64,000 bases of DNA from Dickeya undicola (GTDB lineage: Bacteria > Pseudomonadota > Gammaproteobacteria > Enterobacterales > Enterobacteriaceae): the NCBI RefSeq assembly GCF_000784735.1, contig NZ_JSYG01000008.1, positions 182,806-246,805 of the forward strand, read 5' to 3'. Below the pieces are notes generated by a model. That model was not told the DNA's origin. It saw only the letters and a program-made list of their open reading frames with translations, and made no database searches. Position 1 is the stretch's first letter; each line of letters starts with the position of its first letter. The translations under genes were made by a program, and so were the position numbers. Shown piece by piece: positions 31,973-42,627 of the stretch.

Positions 31973-32702
31973 GGTGCACCTTCGTCCATTGCCAGCACTG
32001 CCGCTCGCCATCAACCGCAAATGCAGGGTTGCCCGATAACCAACCGTGCAGAAATTGCAGACTCTGTGGCAATGCAGGCTCCGTAGCGCCGTCAATCATT
32101 GTCTGAGTTTCGCAGGTCAACGTAGTGCCAGGTGCCAGCAACAATGCGACCGCGTAGGGATAACACGGCATCTGCCCTGCAACCTGAGAGTGATAAAACG
32201 CTGGAATAGTGCCGTCGAAATCCACCAACAGCACATGGGAATACCCTGCCGACTGCAAGGCTGCGACTTCCACCAGCCCTTGCTGGAAGGAGTCCATTCC
32301 GGCGGAAATAGAGGTTGATACCAGCGGTGCCTGGGCTGCAATGGTCAGGCTACCTACCGCCGAATTATGAACCGACATGGCGAAATCCGTGGGAGACAGG
32401 CTTTCCTGCTTTGATAATGCCAGCAAAATACGCAGGTTACGCTCCAACTCGCCGTGGCGGCTGGTAAAGACAATCGCCTCGATTTCCGGCTGACGCCGTA
32501 GCAATGCCAGGCCATTGTTGACCGCCATCCGGCTACCGCTGTTAAGCCGACGCGCCGTCATCATCGGCAATTGATCGCATTTAGTAAGCAACCCAGCCGC
32601 ATCAACCATCGCGGGCTGTGCCGCCCATTGTTGCCATGCCGACAGTTCGCCTAACCCTGGTGCGCTGGCCTGCCAGTCAAGGAGTGTAAAAGCCAATCTC
32701 AT
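31965..32702 (-). CDS. apeC: Ketosynthase-like chain-length-factor subunit ApeC
   Basis: The 245-residue protein aligns with the N-terminal half of ketosynthases but is truncated. It lacks the active-site Cys: the corresponding turn reads STSISAGMDSF. This is the mark of ApeC, the non-catalytic partner of ApeO in the reported KS/chain-length-factor heterodimer. It lies 67 bases downstream of apeA. Confidence 0.82.
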   Translation of the reverse strand: MRLAFTLLDWQASAPGLGELSAWQQWAAQPAMVDAAGLLTKCDQLPMMTARRLNSGSRMAVNNGLALLRRQPEIEAIVFTSRHGELERNLRILLALSKQESLSPTDFAMSVHNSAVGSLTIAAQAPLVSTSISAGMDSFQQGLVEVAALQSAGYSHVLLVDFDGTIPAFYHSQVAGQMPCYPYAVALLLAPGTTLTCETQTMIDGATEPALPQSLQFLHGWLSGNPAFAVDGERQCWQWTKVHHV

Positions 32703-32769
32703 ACCCGTGTATTCCGAATCATTGCGTTAAAACACGCGGATTATTCCTTGCGAATTACCACATAACGCC

Positions 32770-33837
32770 TCATTTTTTCTTACAAACCAGCAAGGTATGG
32801 CCGACTCCCAACCCATCAACCTGCTGTTCGATATAAAGTCCCGCTTCCTGCAATAACGGCAAAAAACGGCTCGCCGCATAAAAACGGCTGTAACCATTGG
32901 CCAGACAGGTAAAATACAACGACGCCATATTCAGACTAAAAGCACCCGCTTCCCAGGGCTGGCGATCCCAAAATATTTCCAGAATACACACCCGTGCATC
33001 CGCTTTCATGGATTGAGCAATCCGTGTCAAAATCCGGACGATCTGTTCTTCACTAAAACAATCCAGAAACTGACTCATCCACCAGATATCTGCATCTGCA
33101 GGCAGTGGACCATCGGAAAGCATATCGACGGCAACGCCAGAAATTCGGTCCGCTTTTCCTGCCAGTTCTACAGCCTTTGTCGACAAGGCGATCTGTTCTG
33201 GTAAGTCAAGGATGGTAATTCGCACATCCTGATTGTAATCGTGACAACACATCGCCCATTTACCCGTATTTCCACCGACATCATAAAGCTGTACAGGTTT
33301 ATGTTGGAATACGTAGGGTAATACTGCAGTAAATGCGGCATCAGAATAAAAATGGTCGAAAGCAAACCAGCTTTCTTTCACTTTCTGGGGTAATTGGCTA
33401 AGTGCCGGATAAATCGTCGACCAGTGACCAAAAACCTGTAAACCAACCGGCTTTTTCTGTTTCAACGATTCATCGAGATGAAACATGGCCTGATAGCAGA
33501 CGTCTTGCGTAAAATCCATGTTGATACGGGTCATTCTGTCATGAATAAGGTAATGCCCCGTTCTAGCAATAAAGTAACGAGCATCTTTCTTGATCAGTAT
33601 CCGCCCGCTTAGACCAGCATCCAGTAAAATCTCTACCGCATAACGATCCAAATCCGTCACGGCAACAATATCATCAAGCTCAGCGCCCTTACTGCCACAC
33701 TCATCCAGAAAACCCAGAATACCGTGATTCCGAAGATTAACCGCCGCCTGAAACAAAATGGGAGCAAACGCGATTCGTTGCGCTTCTGTTATAGCATCCA
33801 GTGCGCTGAGATTATCCTGATCATATCCGTGAAGCAC
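32770..33837 (-). CDS. apeA: SAM-dependent O-methyltransferase ApeA
   Basis: This 355-residue plant-type O-methyltransferase has an N-terminal winged-helix dimerisation region (about 20-110) and SAM motif QLYDVGGNTGKWAM. ITILDLPEQI is the acidic loop, followed by DIWWMSQFLDCFSEEQIVRIL. It matches the methyltransferase that heads aryl polyene clusters and likely methylates the aryl head group or a ring hydroxyl. The start codon is GTG, with CAGGGA upstream. It is the first gene of the seventeen-gene operon. Confidence 0.83.
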   Translation of the reverse strand: MLHGYDQDNLSALDAITEAQRIAFAPILFQAAVNLRNHGILGFLDECGSKGAELDDIVAVTDLDRYAVEILLDAGLSGRILIKKDARYFIARTGHYLIHDRMTRINMDFTQDVCYQAMFHLDESLKQKKPVGLQVFGHWSTIYPALSQLPQKVKESWFAFDHFYSDAAFTAVLPYVFQHKPVQLYDVGGNTGKWAMCCHDYNQDVRITILDLPEQIALSTKAVELAGKADRISGVAVDMLSDGPLPADADIWWMSQFLDCFSEEQIVRILTRIAQSMKADARVCILEIFWDRQPWEAGAFSLNMASLYFTCLANGYSRFYAASRFLPLLQEAGLYIEQQVDGLGVGHTLLVCKKK

Positions 33838-33875
33838 AATTAATTCCCTGAAAAAAAAGAAATTTAAATTTATAT

Positions 33876-33911
33876 AAAAATCAGAGCCGAATAATAAAAA
33901 CTATTCGGCTC
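33876..33911 (-). terminator. Terminator between the lipoprotein gene and apeA
   Basis: A perfect 10-bp stem, GAGCCGAATA with TATTCGGCTC, is followed on the minus strand by TGATTTTTAT. It lies directly after the lipoprotein stop and 39 bases before apeA, so the polyene operon probably has its own promoter or is fed by read-through. Confidence 0.75.
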
Positions 33912-33917
33912 ATATTG

Positions 33918-34304
33918 TTATTTGATTTGCTGGGAAGCCAGTTTCAATTGAATTTCACGGTCCAGATTATTTACCCAACGGTTATAGGTTTTATGAATCT
34001 TACCGTCATCAGCTTTCAGATTATAACTGTTAACATAATTGATCGTATAGTTGCTCGGCGTGTAATTAATTCGAATATCTGCAGAATGACCGCGATCATC
34101 AATACGACCATTAATTACGCCAGGAGACACCGGAGTCATCACCCATTTGCGCTGCAAACCCGCCTGCAAAATGGCAACTTTAACTTGATCAGCGGTGTAA
34201 TTTCCGGCAATCGGCGTCGTGGTATTCATTACCGGTGCAGTACGTGCACAACCCGCCAATGCAAAAACACAAACCATACTTGCTAAAAAATGCTGCTTTT
34301 TCAT
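33918..34304 (-). CDS. Small lipoprotein upstream of the aryl polyene operon
   Basis: The 128-residue protein starts MKKQHFLASM with lipobox ALAGC (Cys at about 19). The frame is open 38 codons upstream without a signal, so the start is set at 34304. The mature domain of about 90 residues has TADQVKVAILQAGLQRKWVM, then RGHSADIRINYTPSNYTINY and ends NRWVNNLDREIQLKL. I recognise the pattern as a widespread small lipoprotein family with no known function. It has its own terminator before apeA. Confidence 0.75.
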   Translation of the reverse strand: MKKQHFLASMVCVFALAGCARTAPVMNTTTPIAGNYTADQVKVAILQAGLQRKWVMTPVSPGVINGRIDDRGHSADIRINYTPSNYTINYVNSYNLKADDGKIHKTYNRWVNNLDREIQLKLASQQIK

Positions 34305-34483
34305 AGAGTCCCTGTCAATAAAATCAACTATTGAGCTGCCTGAAAAATCACTATACAGCTCCAGATACGACGAGCATAAGGTGCGCATCATTGAAGCTAT
34401 TTTACATAAAACAGGCATAAATTGACAAAATTTATCAGAAAACTAACTGATTAATGTCTCAAAAATCGGCTCTCGTAGGAGCG

Positions 34484-34512
34484 AAAAAGGTGGGCTGCAA
34501 CAGCCCACCTTT
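34484..34512 (-). terminator. Terminator of the glmU-glmS transcript
   Basis: An 11-bp stem, AAGGTGGGCTG with CAGCCCACCTT, has loop CAA. It is followed on the minus strand by TTTTTC and lies 73 bases after the glmS stop. Confidence 0.9.
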
Positions 34513-34584
34513 AGCAGATCCCGCTCCGATTGCATCATAGCGTCAGGTGCGGAAGAAAGGTCAACAATGAAGGAAACCCCCTTC

Positions 34585-36420
34585 TTACTCCACCGTCACC
34601 GACTTCGCCAGGTTACGCGGCTGGTCCACGTCGGTGCCTTTGATCAGCGCCACATGGTAAGACAGCAGCTGCAACGGCACGGTGTAGAAGATGGGAGCAA
34701 TCACCTCTTCCACGTGCGGTAACTGAATGATCTTCATCATGTCGCTATCGGAAGTGAAACCAGCCTGTTCGTCGGCAAACACGTAGAGTTCACCACCACG
34801 AGCACGGACTTCTTCAATGTTGGATTTCAGTTTTTCCAGCAGGTCGTTGTTGGGTGCGACCACCACCACCGGCATATCCGCGTCGATCAGCGCCAGCGGG
34901 CCATGTTTCAGTTCACCCGCTGCATAGGCTTCCGCATGGATATAGGAGATCTCCTTGAGTTTGAGCGCCCCTTCCATCGCAATCGGGTACTGGTCACCGC
35001 GGCCGAGGAACAAGGCGTGGTGCTTGTCGGAGAAACCTTCTGCCAGCGATTCGATCAGCTTGTCCTGCGACAACATCTGCTCGATACGGGCTGGCAACGC
35101 CTGCAAAGCGTGCACGATGTCGTGCTCGATACGGGCATCCATACCGCGCAGACGGCCGATGCGCGCCACCAGCATCAGCAATACCGTCAACTGCGTGGTA
35201 AACGCCTTGGTGGACGCCACACCGATTTCAGTACCAGCACGGGTCATCAACGCCAGATCCGACTCGCGCACCAGCGATGAACCTGCCACGTTGCAAATCG
35301 CCAGCGAGCCCAGATATCCCAGCTCTTTCGACAAACGCAATGCCGCCAGCGTGTCGGCAGTTTCGCCGGACTGGGACAGGGTAATCATCAGGCTGTTGGC
35401 GCGCACCGCCGGTTTGCGGTAACGGAATTCAGACGCGATTTCCACGTCACACGGAATCCCCGCCAGCGACTCGAACCAGTAGCGTGACACCATGCCGGAG
35501 TTGTAAGACGTGCCGCAGGCAATAATCTGGATATGCTGAACTTTTGCCAGCAACGCATCGGCTTGCGGACCAAGCTCGGACAGATTGATCTCGCCATGAC
35601 TAAAACGCCCTTCCAGGGTGTTTTTGATCGCCATCGGCTGTTCATAGATCTCTTTCTGCATGTAGTGACGGTACGCGCCTTTGTCACCAGCGTCGTACTG
35701 TACTTTCGATTCAATCTCTTCGCGGTTAACGTCCTGCCCCTGACGGTTGACGATACGCACCGTACGACGAGTGACCTCCGCGATATCCCCCTCTTCCAGA
35801 AAGATGAAGCGGCGGGTTACCGGCAGCAATGCCAGTTGGTCGGAGGCAATGAAGTTTTCACCCACGCCACGACCAATCACCAGCGGGCTACCAGAGCGCG
35901 CGGCAACCAGCACGTTGGGGTCACGGCTATCCATCAACACCATGCCATACGCACCACGCAGTTGCGGGATAACGCGCTGCACAACGTCCAGCAGCGAACC
36001 GCCGTTCTGCTGCTGTTCCCAATGCACCAGATGCGCGACCACTTCGGTATCGGTTTCGGAGACAAAATGATAACCACGGGACACCAGCAGCTCGCGCAGC
36101 GGCTCATGGTTCTCAATGATGCCGTTGTGCACCACGATAATGTGCCCTGACACATGCGGGTGAGCATTCTGTTCGGACGGTTCGCCGTGAGTCGCCCAGC
36201 GGGTGTGAGCAATACCGGTTCCGCCAACCAGCGGGTGTTCTTCCGCCGCCTGCGCCAGTACTTGCACCTTGCCCAGACGGCGCAGGCGGGACACCTGTCC
36301 TTCACCATTTACCACCGCCAGACCGGCAGAGTCATAACCACGGTACTCGAGGCGGCGTAGCCCCTCCAGCAGGATCTCAGCAATATCTCGTTGCGCAACA
36401 GCGCCTACAATTCCACACAT
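34585..36420 (-). CDS. glmS: Glutamine--fructose-6-phosphate aminotransferase GlmS
   Basis: GlmS makes glucosamine-6-phosphate, the first step to UDP-GlcNAc for peptidoglycan and lipopolysaccharide. The 611-residue protein starts [10 protein letters not shown], where Cys2 becomes the N-terminal nucleophile of the glutaminase domain (1-240). Two SIS sugar-binding domains follow, and the C terminus LAKSVTVE is conserved. The 13 in-frame codons before 36420 cannot be part of the protein because the Cys must be exposed. It is downstream of glmU with a structured 233-base leader. Confidence 0.97.
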   Translation of the reverse strand: MCGIVGAVAQRDIAEILLEGLRRLEYRGYDSAGLAVVNGEGQVSRLRRLGKVQVLAQAAEEHPLVGGTGIAHTRWATHGEPSEQNAHPHVSGHIIVVHNGIIENHEPLRELLVSRGYHFVSETDTEVVAHLVHWEQQQNGGSLLDVVQRVIPQLRGAYGMVLMDSRDPNVLVAARSGSPLVIGRGVGENFIASDQLALLPVTRRFIFLEEGDIAEVTRRTVRIVNRQGQDVNREEIESKVQYDAGDKGAYRHYMQKEIYEQPMAIKNTLEGRFSHGEINLSELGPQADALLAKVQHIQIIACGTSYNSGMVSRYWFESLAGIPCDVEIASEFRYRKPAVRANSLMITLSQSGETADTLAALRLSKELGYLGSLAICNVAGSSLVRESDLALMTRAGTEIGVASTKAFTTQLTVLLMLVARIGRLRGMDARIEHDIVHALQALPARIEQMLSQDKLIESLAEGFSDKHHALFLGRGDQYPIAMEGALKLKEISYIHAEAYAAGELKHGPLALIDADMPVVVVAPNNDLLEKLKSNIEEVRARGGELYVFADEQAGFTSDSDMMKIIQLPHVEEVIAPIFYTVPLQLLSYHVALIKGTDVDQPRNLAKSVTVE

Positions 36421-36439
36421 CGGTTGTATTCCTGTAAAC

Positions 36440-36456
36440 GTGACATATTGTGTCAC
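36440..36456 (-). promoter_or_regulatory. Hairpin close to the glmS ribosome site
   Basis: GTGACA and TGTCAC pair perfectly across loop TATTG. The hairpin is 19 bases before the glmS start and just upstream of the Shine-Dalgarno AGGA. In E. coli the small RNA GlmZ opens an inhibitory structure at this part of the glmS leader; the same role here is inferred. Confidence 0.5.
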
Positions 36457-36531
36457 CACGATGTCTTTAGACCTGATTGTTCCGGTTTATTCCGGGTTCC
36501 CCGAGCCTTGTAGAGAATGGGGAATTATTAT

Positions 36532-36569
36532 GTTTTGGCCTGTACTCGCGAGTGAACACAGGCCAAAAC
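36532..36569 (-). promoter_or_regulatory. Long perfect hairpin in the glmU-glmS leader
   Basis: A 12-bp perfect stem (36532-36543 with 36558-36569, GTTTTGGCCTGT and its complement) closes a 14-base loop that itself contains the palindrome ACTCGCGAGT. No T run follows, so it is more likely a processing or stability element of the glmUS mRNA than a terminator. Confidence 0.6.
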
Positions 36570-36653
36570 CGTCTTATATCAAGACGCATTCTGCCCTCGA
36601 ATCCTGTTTCTTCCACGCGTCAGAGGGAATTGCAGCATCCGAGGGGGGTAAGA

Positions 36654-38024
36654 CTATTTTTTCTTCACCGGGCGTTTCCAGCCGCTGATATGGGTTTGCT
36701 TAACACGGCTAATGACCAGCTCATTTTCCCCCACCTCACGGGTGACGGTAGTACCAGCCCCAATAGTCGCACCGTTAGCCACCTTGACCGGCGCGATCAA
36801 CTGGCTATCCGAGCCGACAAACACATCATCGCCAATCACCGTCTGGTGCTTGTTAGCGCCATCGTAGTTACAGGTAATCACACCCGCACCAATATTCACG
36901 CCAGAGCCAATTTCTGCATCGCCGAGATACGTCAGATGACCGGCTTTCGACCCTTTGCCAAGACGCGCTTTTTTCAATTCGACGAAATTGCCGACATGCG
37001 CTTCTTCTTCCAGCACCGCACCGGGGCGCAGGCGGGCGAACGGACCGATAGTACAGCGCGCTTCCAGCACCGCGTTTTCCACCACGGTGTAAGGACTGAG
37101 TTCGCAATCGTCACCGATCACACTATTTTTGATCACGCAGCCCGCGCCGATTTTTACCCGGCTCCCCAATGTCACCCGGCCTTCCAGAATGACATTGGTG
37201 TCAATCGTCACATCACGCCCGTGCTCCAGTTCACCACGCAGATCAAAACGAGCCGGATCCAGCAGCATGACGCCCGCCAGCAACAACTGCTCGGCTTGCT
37301 CACGCTGGTAAGTGCGCTCCAGCGTCGCCAGTTGCAGGCGGTTATTGATACCTTCTACTTCACTCAGCCGCGACGGCTGCACCGCTACCACGCGCTGACC
37401 TTCCTGCGCGGCCATGGCGATGATATCGGTAAGATAATATTCGCCCTGCACATTGTGATTATTGAGCTGGCTTAACCAACGCTTCAAATCACGGCCACCC
37501 GCCACCAAAATACCGGTGTTGATTTCATTGATCGCACGCTGCTGCTCGGTGGCGTCTTTGTGCTCAACGATGCCCACCACGTCGCCGTTGTCCCGCACAA
37601 TACGGCCGTAACCACTAGGGTCGGCCAAATTGACGGTCAGCAGGCCAATCCCGCCTTGTGGCTTGGCCGCTACCAGGTGTTGCAACGTTTTAGGGGAGAT
37701 GAGCGGCACGTCGCCGTACAGAATCAGGATGTCTTCGTTATCGTCAAAACCGTCGGCTGCCTGCTGCACCGCATGACCGGTTCCCAACTGCTCGGCCTGC
37801 AATACCCAGTTCAGCGACGTTTCCGTCAGCGTTTCCCGGATGAGATCCGCACCATGCCCGTAAACCAGGTGAATGCGCTGAGCACCAACCTCCATTGCAG
37901 CATCAATGACATGCTGAACAATGGGTTTACCGGCCAGAGGGTGAAGGACTTTGGGAAGATCGGAATACATGCGAGTTCCCTTGCCTGCGGCGAGGATAAC
38001 CACACTCATTGCACTGTTTGACAT
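36654..38024 (-). CDS. glmU: Bifunctional UDP-GlcNAc pyrophosphorylase/GlcN-1-P acetyltransferase GlmU
   Basis: GlmU acetylates glucosamine-1-phosphate and couples it to UTP, giving UDP-GlcNAc. The 456-residue protein, the same length as in E. coli, has the uridylyltransferase signature [18 protein letters not shown] at the N terminus. A left-handed beta helix of hexapeptide repeats runs from about 250 to 440. The start at 38024 (MSNSAMSVV) is chosen because AGGA then lies at normal distance; an ATG two codons earlier overlaps that site. Confidence 0.96.
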   Translation of the reverse strand: MSNSAMSVVILAAGKGTRMYSDLPKVLHPLAGKPIVQHVIDAAMEVGAQRIHLVYGHGADLIRETLTETSLNWVLQAEQLGTGHAVQQAADGFDDNEDILILYGDVPLISPKTLQHLVAAKPQGGIGLLTVNLADPSGYGRIVRDNGDVVGIVEHKDATEQQRAINEINTGILVAGGRDLKRWLSQLNNHNVQGEYYLTDIIAMAAQEGQRVVAVQPSRLSEVEGINNRLQLATLERTYQREQAEQLLLAGVMLLDPARFDLRGELEHGRDVTIDTNVILEGRVTLGSRVKIGAGCVIKNSVIGDDCELSPYTVVENAVLEARCTIGPFARLRPGAVLEEEAHVGNFVELKKARLGKGSKAGHLTYLGDAEIGSGVNIGAGVITCNYDGANKHQTVIGDDVFVGSDSQLIAPVKVANGATIGAGTTVTREVGENELVISRVKQTHISGWKRPVKKK

Positions 38025-38355
38025 AGGCATCCTGACTAAAAACTGAATGGTGTCCCACTGAAGGCGGACGAACGAAAGTAAACCTGTTATCGCGCCGGAT
38101 TACTACATATTTTTCAGCGAAAAATACGTCTCAGAGCCAATTCGGGCGGAAAAAAAAACCGTCATCAAAGTTTACCCAACCCAACAGGATTTGGGTAATC
38201 CCAAACGCGCTCACGGCCGTTTTTCCCCAGCTGCGTTCAAAAACAGAACAAAAGAGGAACACAAACCGTCGTTTCATAAAATCGAGATGGGGATAACAAA
38301 ACAAAACTAATTGTTTCATCAGGTGAATTCTGCCTTTCAGTTTGTGAAACAGACA
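38025..38355. other. Divergent promoter region glmU/pelX
   Basis: About 330 bases that must hold the glmU promoter (minus) and the upstream control region of pelX (plus). CACAAACCGTCGTTTCATA at 38260-38278 is a weaker KdgR-like match (about four mismatches). Otherwise nothing definite is seen. Confidence 0.4.
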
Positions 38356-38374
38356 AAAGAAACAGCGTTTCATT
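38356..38374 (+). promoter_or_regulatory. KdgR operator of pelX
   Basis: AAAGAAACAGCGTTTCATT differs from the KdgR consensus AATRAAAYRNYGTTTYATT at one position only. It lies 46 bases before the pelX start, just upstream of a possible -10 CATAAT (38381-38386), where a bound repressor would block RNA polymerase. KdgR is the pectin-breakdown repressor of Dickeya, released by 2-keto-3-deoxygluconate. Confidence 0.88.
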
Positions 38375-38420
38375 TTTTGACATAATGCGCCGATCAATAA
38401 CAAATAATGATGGGGAAAAC

Positions 38421-40625
38421 ATGAAATATGCTACTTCGGGGCTTCTCTCTGTCGCCCTAAATTCTCTTTTGCTTCTGGGTTCCAATACTGCCTTTGCCGC
38501 CACTCAGGATACCGCACCAGTCTGGCATAGCATCGCGTTCGGCCAGTCAACGGATGTGAATTTCGCGACCAACGTCCTGCCAGGCAAAGTCGGCGTCAAC
38601 GACGTCACTATCAACGGCAAAAAGCTGACAGTAAATGACAAGGCCGACCTCTCCACACCTGTCACCATCGAAAGCCGGGGAGGAAAGATAGCCAACACGC
38701 ATGACGGTTTGACTTTCTTTTACACCCAGTTGCCCGCCAACGTGAATTTCACGCTGCAATCCGATGTAACGGTCGATCAGTTCGGTCCGGAAAGCGACGC
38801 CAAACCTAACGCTCAGGAAGGTGCTGGCCTGCTGGTGCGCGATATTCTCGGTGTACCGCGTCAGGAGCCGTTGAAAGAAGGGTACGAAGAGTTTCCGGCG
38901 GCATCGAACATGGTGATGAATGCCATCATGACGCAGGATAAAAAATCGAAAACCGAAGTGAAGATGCAGCTCATCAATCGTGATGGCGTTACGCAACCCT
39001 GGGGTAATACCAACGCACAAATCACCCGCACCAGCTATCAGGAAAAAATCAATCTGGAACAAACGCCAACGTTCCGCCTGAAACTGGAACGCACGGATGA
39101 CGGCTTCATCACCTCTTATGCGCCCAAGGGTAGCGACCAGTGGGTCAGCAAAACGGTAAAAGGCGCGGATGTCGTCACTCATCAGGATAAAAATCACTAC
39201 TATGTGGGGTTCTTCGCCTCCCGTAATGCTAAGATCACCATCAGCAATGCCAGTCTGACCACTAGCCCGGCCAGCACTCAACCTTCCGCCCCCTTCAAAG
39301 CCGAAGTCAATGCGCCATTGTTGCAGGTCGCTTCTTCTACGCTCTCCGCCAGCGACACCTACCCGGTGCAAGCACGAGTCAATTACAACGGCACTCTTGA
39401 AGTATTCCAGAACGGTAAATCACTCGGCAAACCGCAAAAAATTCGCGCTGGCGATTATTTTTCCCTTACGGCGAAGCTGACGCAGCCTAAATTGGATTTC
39501 AAACTGGTTTACGTACCGGGAGAAGGCGAAGACAAAACAGCAAAAGAAACCGCGTTTAGCGTGGAAAAAATCAACCTGGCCGATGCCAAAAATCTGTATG
39601 TCTCGCCAGAAGGTAAAGCCGACAACAACGGCAGCAAGAACGCGCCGCTGGATATCAAAACGGCTATCAACGCCTTACAAGCTGGCGGCACGCTATGGCT
39701 GATGGACGGCGATTACAGTGCTACCGTAATTCCGGTCAGTGCCAGTGGCAGCGCCAACGGCATGAAAACGCTGATGCCAGTCAGCCAAAAAGCGGTATTC
39801 CACGGACTACAGCTCAACGCCAGCTACTGGAAAGTAAAAGGCGTTGAAATCACGGAAAAAAGCTTCCGGATTGAAGGCAGCTACAACCAGATTGAACGCG
39901 TACTGGCACATCACTGCGACAACACCGGTATTCAGGTTTCCTCCAACGACAGCGTGGGCCGTCCGCTGTGGGCCAGCCATAACCTGATTCTGAATTCGGA
40001 ATCGCACAGCAACCAAGACCCCAGCAAAAAAGATGCGGACGGCTTCGCCGTGAAAATGCGCGTCGGCGAGGGTAACGTCATTCGCGGCGCGTTCTCCCAC
40101 GACAATGTTGATGACGGCTTCGACCTGTTTAACAAAATTGAAGACGGCCCGAACGGCGCGGTATTGATCGAGAACTCCGTCTCGCTCAACAATACCAGTA
40201 ACGGCTTTAAGCTGGGGGGTGAAGGCCAGCCAGTGACTCATCAGGTGAAGAATAGCATCGCTATCGGTAACCATATGGACGGGTTCAGCGACAACTTCAA
40301 CCCAGGCGCGCTGCAAGTCACCAATAACATCGCGCTGGATAACGTTCGCTTTAACTTTATCTTCCGTCCAAGCCCTTACTATGGCCCGGAGAAACAAGGG
40401 ATTTTCAAAAACAACGTTTCGCTGCGTACGCAACCCGGTAAGTATGACGATGCCGTGGTGGGCCGAGTGGATGCCAGCAACTACTTCATCAAAAATAACC
40501 GTACAGTTAACAGCCAGGGTAAACAAATCACGACTGCTAACTACAAATCCGTTACGGTGCCAGCGGTCTTCAGCCGCGATGAAAAAGGCAACCTGCAACT
40601 GGGTGATTTTCTGAAGAAGAAATAA
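38421..40625 (+). CDS. pelX: Periplasmic exopolygalacturonate lyase PelX (PL9 family)
   Basis: PelX cuts unsaturated dimers from the ends of pectate oligomers in the periplasm. The 734-residue precursor has a 26-residue signal peptide ending NTAFA. The N-terminal half (to about 385) is beta-rich. The C-terminal half is a PL9 parallel beta helix with Ca-binding acids at Asp540, Asp564, Asp565 and Asp568 (spacing 24, 1 and 3, as in Pel9A), and a likely catalytic Lys597 in SNGFKLGGEG. The start at 38421 follows TGGGGAAAAC. It matches the Dickeya chrysanthemi PelX family. It sits between glmU and atpC, which are adjacent in E. coli. Confidence 0.94.
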   Translation: MKYATSGLLSVALNSLLLLGSNTAFAATQDTAPVWHSIAFGQSTDVNFATNVLPGKVGVNDVTINGKKLTVNDKADLSTPVTIESRGGKIANTHDGLTFFYTQLPANVNFTLQSDVTVDQFGPESDAKPNAQEGAGLLVRDILGVPRQEPLKEGYEEFPAASNMVMNAIMTQDKKSKTEVKMQLINRDGVTQPWGNTNAQITRTSYQEKINLEQTPTFRLKLERTDDGFITSYAPKGSDQWVSKTVKGADVVTHQDKNHYYVGFFASRNAKITISNASLTTSPASTQPSAPFKAEVNAPLLQVASSTLSASDTYPVQARVNYNGTLEVFQNGKSLGKPQKIRAGDYFSLTAKLTQPKLDFKLVYVPGEGEDKTAKETAFSVEKINLADAKNLYVSPEGKADNNGSKNAPLDIKTAINALQAGGTLWLMDGDYSATVIPVSASGSANGMKTLMPVSQKAVFHGLQLNASYWKVKGVEITEKSFRIEGSYNQIERVLAHHCDNTGIQVSSNDSVGRPLWASHNLILNSESHSNQDPSKKDADGFAVKMRVGEGNVIRGAFSHDNVDDGFDLFNKIEDGPNGAVLIENSVSLNNTSNGFKLGGEGQPVTHQVKNSIAIGNHMDGFSDNFNPGALQVTNNIALDNVRFNFIFRPSPYYGPEKQGIFKNNVSLRTQPGKYDDAVVGRVDASNYFIKNNRTVNSQGKQITTANYKSVTVPAVFSRDEKGNLQLGDFLKKK

Positions 40626-40640
40626 CCGACATGAGCAAGA

Positions 40641-40660
40641 GGGCGTCGAAACTGACGCCC
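40641..40660 (+). terminator. Hairpin after pelX
   Basis: GGGCGTC pairs with GACGCCC across GAAACT, followed by ATTAATAT. It is 15 bases after the pelX stop and may be a weak terminator or mRNA end protector ahead of the stronger one at 40692. Confidence 0.5.
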
Positions 40661-40691
40661 ATTAATATCAGCCCGATGGAATATCAGGCAT

Positions 40692-40723
40692 AAAAAAAGC
40701 CAGCTGAATCAGCTGGCTTTTTT
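40692..40723. terminator. Bidirectional terminator between pelX and atpC
   Basis: GCCAGCTG and CAGCTGGC pair across AAT, flanked by seven A on the left and six T on the right. The A/T flanks make it a classic intrinsic terminator in both directions, ending pelX (+) and the atp operon (-). Confidence 0.93.
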
Positions 40724-40753
40724 ACATCTGCATGATGGTTACATCCGCATCTG

Positions 40754-41176
40754 TTACATCGCTTTTTTGGTCAGCTCAATGACGCGCAGCTTGGCAATGG
40801 CTTTTGCCAGATCGGCAGAAGCCTGAGCGTAATCCACATCACCGTGTGAATTGCGGATATGCTCTTCCGCTTTGCGCTTCGCTTCCAGCGCACGCGCTTC
40901 ATCAAGGTCCTGCCCACGAATGGCGGTATCGGACAGCACAGTCACCATGTTCGGTTGTACCTCAAGGATACCGCCGGACAGATAGATATACTCTTCTTCG
41001 CCGTGCTGTTTAACAATGCGCACCATACCAGGCTTAATGGCCGTGAGCAGGGGGGCGTGGCCAGGATAGATTCCCAGTTCGCCTTCGCTACCGGTCACCT
41101 GGATCTTCTGCACCAGACCGGAAAACATTGCCTGTTCCGCACTAACGACATCCAGATGGTAAGTCATAGCAGCCAT
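40754..41176 (-). CDS. atpC: ATP synthase F1 subunit epsilon
   Basis: The epsilon subunit is part of the central stalk and inhibits idle ATP hydrolysis. The 140-residue protein begins [15 protein letters not shown], with the N-terminal beta sandwich (1-86) and two C-terminal helices ([32 protein letters not shown]). It is the last gene of the atp operon, 20 bases after atpD. Confidence 0.97.
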   Translation of the reverse strand: MAAMTYHLDVVSAEQAMFSGLVQKIQVTGSEGELGIYPGHAPLLTAIKPGMVRIVKQHGEEEYIYLSGGILEVQPNMVTVLSDTAIRGQDLDEARALEAKRKAEEHIRNSHGDVDYAQASADLAKAIAKLRVIELTKKAM

Positions 41177-41196
41177 ATCACCCTCCTATCAAGGCG

Positions 41197-42627
<1,431 letters not shown>

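Noticed and set aside
39807..40598. 263-codon frame antisense to pelX
   Set aside because: Lies wholly inside pelX, has no own ribosome site and no family match.
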